Origin: Nitrososphaerota archaeon | Lineage (GTDB): Archaea; Thermoproteota; Nitrososphaeria; Nitrososphaerales; Nitrosopumilaceae | Direction: 5' to 3' | DNA length: 14,778 nucleotides | NCBI GenBank assembly: GCA_022565935.1 | Contig: JADFJY010000016.1 | Coordinates: forward strand, 1-14,778 | In this document: piece by piece, positions 12,116 through 14,778 of the stretch | Layout: every line of letters starts with the position of its first letter | Position numbering within the stretch: position 1 is the stretch's first letter | Made by a program: the position numbers and the translations under genes | Notes under the pieces: model-generated | The model's input: the letters and a program-made list of their open reading frames with translations, nothing else | What the model was told of the DNA's origin: nothing | The model's database searches: none

Positions 12116-14210
12116 ATATCAACAACAACAGAACTACGAATAGTAATCCTGCTCCAAATACGAATAGATAAGATTGTGAGACACCAGTTTGTGTTCCTTG
12201 GACAACTTTAGCACTCCAACCAATTGCTTTCTGGAATCCATCGTTCATACCATAATCTATAGCTGTCTTTTCAAAGTATCTGAATACACCTCTTGATAAC
12301 CACAATGGCATAACAACAAAGCACCAGTATATGATGGCATTAAGATACCATCTGTTTAAGAGAAATTTGTGAATTCCATAAAAGAATAGATTAGAGTTTA
12401 CAAATTTAACAGGATCAACCCATCTGCCAATATAGAAGATGTAACCTAATCCAGCACCTATTGCAAATGCTGCCAATGATGAACCAAGTGCAACAGGATT
12501 AAGTCCTTGCAAGAATTCTGGTAGAATTGATGCCTCTGGTACAATATGTTCAGTATGAATACCATAAGAATTTTCAAGAAAGTCTACAAATGTCTGATGA
12601 AGTCCATTTTCGAATGATAATCCAACAAGACCAACTCCAATTGTTAGAACTGCAAGAATACCATATGGAATCCACATTGATAATGATGCTTCATGGATAT
12701 GATGTCCTTCTTCTTCCATCTTTTCAATGTGTTTGCTCGGCTTTCCAAAGAAGACTAGTCCCATCATCCTTACAGTATAAAATGCAGTAATGGCTGCAGT
12801 AAATACAGCAATTGCAAATAGTGGCATTGCCCATTCATTTCCAGATTCATAGACAGCAGCAAAGATTGCATCCTTACTCCAGAAACCTGTTGTGATAAAT
12901 GGAGCACCCATCAACCCAAGACCTGCAGCCCACATGAATGCATAAGTTTTCTTCATCTTTTTCCTTAGACCGCCCATATCTGTCATAAATCGAGAGCCAA
13001 CAGTATGCAATATTGCACCAGCTGCCATGAATAATGAAGCTTTGAACATTGCGTGAGAAATTAAATGATAGAATCCTGCAGTATAACCATCAACATATTG
13101 ATAAGATAATCCTGCAACACCTAATGCCATCATCATATAACCAATTTGAGAGCCAGTAGAATAAGCAAGAACTTTCTTAATTTCAGGATTAACCATTGCT
13201 TGTGTTGCAAGTAATAGTGCAGTAATTGCGCCAACCCAGGCAATTATCTCAAAGAATTGATCAGCAAGAATTCCTGCGGCTCCTAATGCAAATACAAGAG
13301 GACCCAGTCTTGCAACTAAGAACACACCTGCCTTAACCATAGTTGCTGCGTGAATCAGTGCAGATACAGCAGTAGGACCAGTCATTGCTTCTAACAACCA
13401 TTCATTTAGTGGGAATTGTGCTGATTTTCCTAACGCTCCTCCAAAGAGTAAAACAAATGCAGGAACCAAAAGACCTTCAGAGGCCATTGTAACTGCCCAT
13501 TCGGTATCACCAAGTAATTCTTTAAATCCAAAAGTACCTGCATACACAAATATCAAAAGCATACCTGCAATCATCATAACATCACCAACTTTGGTCATGA
13601 TGAATGCCTTCATGCCAGCATGAGTTGGAGAATAGTAATCTAACATACCAAGAACAGTACGTCCTTCAGTACCAACATGATCTTTCTTCTTATCACGATA
13701 CCAAAAACTAATCAACGCATACGACGCAAGACCTACACCTTCCCATCCAAAGAATACTTGGAGTAGATTATCAGACATGACAATTAACTGCATTGAACCA
13801 ATAAAGAACATCATCCAAAACCAGAATCTTGTAATGTCTTTATCGCCTTTCATGTATCCTGTACTGTAAATTAAAATGAGAAATGAAATCCAGCCAACAA
13901 CGTTTGACATTATAATTGAAAGTGGATCTGCCAAGATACCGGCTTTAAGACCAAGTGACTCTATCCATGGAATTTGATGATGTATTTCTCCTGCCTCTAA
14001 AGCAATTGGAATCAATGATGCTGCAGATAATGTACTCATCAAAGCAAATCCAATTGCAACATAACCAGTTGCGTGTTTTGAAAAATTGCCAGTTCCATTT
14101 TTTGATAATTTAGCAATTCCAGGTATAATTAGAGCTGCAGCAAATGGCAGTATCCAAACTAACCAAGCACTTGTTGCTCCAATTTCAAATCCCATTAATT
14201 CAATTGCCAT
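12114..14210 (-). CDS. nuoL: Complex I (NADH dehydrogenase-like) subunit L
   Basis: A 698-residue, highly hydrophobic subunit at the far end of the membrane arm, with about 16 membrane helices and a C-terminal extension that corresponds to the long lateral helix. Proton-channel residues are visible: E157 in FFGWEGVGLASY (153-164), K262 in GALGKSAQFPLNEWL (258-272), H287 in SALIHAATMVKAG (283-295), and K293. The SKDAIF motif occurs in the later channel helix, as in other NuoL proteins. The broken-helix motif reads PLNEWL where most relatives have PLHxWL. A histidine- and glutamate-rich cytoplasmic loop (KHIEKMEEEGHHIHE) lies before the last third. It starts three bases after the nuoM stop and ends ten bases before nuoN, so the three are translated from one mRNA. 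Confidence 0.95.
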   Translation of the reverse strand: MAIELMGFEIGATSAWLVWILPFAAALIIPGIAKLSKNGTGNFSKHATGYVAIGFALMSTLSAASLIPIALEAGEIHHQIPWIESLGLKAGILADPLSIIMSNVVGWISFLILIYSTGYMKGDKDITRFWFWMMFFIGSMQLIVMSDNLLQVFFGWEGVGLASYALISFWYRDKKKDHVGTEGRTVLGMLDYYSPTHAGMKAFIMTKVGDVMMIAGMLLIFVYAGTFGFKELLGDTEWAVTMASEGLLVPAFVLLFGGALGKSAQFPLNEWLLEAMTGPTAVSALIHAATMVKAGVFLVARLGPLVFALGAAGILADQFFEIIAWVGAITALLLATQAMVNPEIKKVLAYSTGSQIGYMMMALGVAGLSYQYVDGYTAGFYHLISHAMFKASLFMAAGAILHTVGSRFMTDMGGLRKKMKKTYAFMWAAGLGLMGAPFITTGFWSKDAIFAAVYESGNEWAMPLFAIAVFTAAITAFYTVRMMGLVFFGKPSKHIEKMEEEGHHIHEASLSMWIPYGILAVLTIGVGLVGLSFENGLHQTFVDFLENSYGIHTEHIVPEASILPEFLQGLNPVALGSSLAAFAIGAGLGYIFYIGRWVDPVKFVNSNLFFYGIHKFLLNRWYLNAIIYWCFVVMPLWLSRGVFRYFEKTAIDYGMNDGFQKAIGWSAKVVQGTQTGVSQSYLFVFGAGLLFVVLLLLI

Positions 14211-14213
14211 ATT

Positions 14214-14778
14214 CTAAACTCCCAAAACCCCACCCATGTACGGAATTATTGATTTATAGAATATGTCTGGATAAATTCCCAATACTATAGAAAATCCTGC
14301 CAACACCATCATTGGTATTGTCATATACCAGCTTCCTTCTTTCACATTTTTAAGATGTTCAGGAGTTTTACCAAAGAATACACGTTTTAGCATCCAAAGA
14401 AGATAAGACATTGTAAGAACAGTTGCGACAAGACCCAAACCGAATCCTACTGCTCTAAGTGTAGAACCTTCTACAAGAGCAGTCTCTAATGCACCTGCAA
14501 AGAGAATCCATTCTCCCATGAAGCCAGCAGTTGGTGGTATACCCATTATTGTCAAGGCACCTATTACTGCACAAACTGCAGTAATTGGCATCTTTCCAGC
14601 TAATCCTCCAAGTTTAGAGATACTTCTAGTTCCCACTTGAAGAATAATAATTCCAGCCATCATGAAGAGGATGCCTTTTCCAATAGCGTGTGTTACATAC
14701 ATCATCTCTGCACCAGCAAGACCAAGTACAGAAATTGTACCAATACCAAACAAGAGATAGCCCATTTGGCTTATACTA
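14214..14778 (-). CDS. nuoM: Complex I (NADH dehydrogenase-like) subunit M, C-terminal part
   Basis: The gene runs off the right edge; its 5' end is outside the window. The first whole codons at the edge read SISQMGYLLFGIG, the 'AYSSISQMGY' helix of NuoM, so the frame is open through base 14778 and the ATG at 14765 is internal. The visible part includes the MPITAVCAVIGALTIMGIPPTAGFMGEW segment (broken here across residues), matching the 'P.ma......G.PP.sGF..E' motif of MrpD/NuoM-type antiporter subunits. The C-terminal WMLKRVFFG-type helix follows. The product is the middle antiporter-like subunit of the proton-pumping arm. The stop is three bases before the nuoL start, which gives tight coupling. 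About 188 residues of an expected 480-520 are seen. Confidence 0.92.
   Translation of the reverse strand, partial: SISQMGYLLFGIGTISVLGLAGAEMMYVTHAIGKGILFMMAGIIILQVGTRSISKLGGLAGKMPITAVCAVIGALTIMGIPPTAGFMGEWILFAGALETALVEGSTLRAVGFGLGLVATVLTMSYLLWMLKRVFFGKTPEHLKNVKEGSWYMTIPMMVLAGFSIVLGIYPDIFYKSIIPYMGGVLGV

Noticed and set aside
1..14778. A defence system, mobile element or biosynthetic cluster
   Set aside because: All recognisable genes are housekeeping or conserved lineage genes; no transposase, integrase, nuclease, toxin-antitoxin pair or CRISPR repeat was seen.

Overview
The window looks like a chromosomal segment of an ammonia-oxidising archaeon of the Nitrosopumilus type (Thaumarchaeota/Nitrososphaerota). 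The evidence is AT-rich DNA, archaeal-type proteins (ABCE1, Trm5-like methyltransferase, Ard1-type acetyltransferase, isoprenyl diphosphate synthase), a lone 5S rRNA gene, TATA-like boxes about 25-30 bases upstream of many starts (leaderless mRNAs), a tRNA with an intron in its T-loop, and a complex I operon in the order nuoM-nuoL-nuoN. The organism assignment is inference; no 16S or amo gene is present.

Layout, left to right. A DCC-family thiol-disulfide protein (137-514) and a leucyl aminopeptidase (550-2022) lie on the plus strand. A 42-45 residue C2H2 zinc-finger protein (2025-2162) and the 5S rRNA (2208-2320) follow on the minus strand. ABCE1 (2417-4204) and a Trm5-like tRNA methyltransferase overlap on the plus strand. 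Two minus genes come next: a two-helix membrane protein and a RimI/Ard1 N-acetyltransferase. A site-2 protease (plus) converges on a LarA-like protein (minus), which is divergent from orotate phosphoribosyltransferase pyrE (plus). An RNA-rich stretch holds a probable box C/D guide sRNA and a CAU-anticodon tRNA, then a diiron-type heme-oxygenase-fold gene (TenA/PqqC/CADD-like), all minus, and an intron-containing tRNA-Glu (plus). A polyprenyl diphosphate synthase (plus) converges on nuoN, behind nuoL and the cut-off nuoM (all minus).

Functionally, much of the first half concerns translation and its maintenance: 5S rRNA, ribosome recycling by ABCE1, tRNA modification, tRNAs, a likely rRNA/tRNA 2'-O-methylation guide, N-terminal acetylation and peptide turnover. 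The second half carries pyrimidine synthesis, probable cofactor metabolism, ether-lipid precursor synthesis and the proton-pumping membrane arm of complex I.

Genes are packed tightly, several pairs end tail-to-tail with overlaps of about ten bases, and no gene-free stretch exceeds 300 bases. I saw no insertion sequence, phage gene, CRISPR array or integration site. The most interesting items are small: the T-loop tRNA intron, the box C/D sRNA behind a tRNA, the zinc-finger microprotein, the CADD-like enzyme with a full set of candidate metal ligands, and the LarA-like protein that seems to lack its nickel-pincer catalytic residues.
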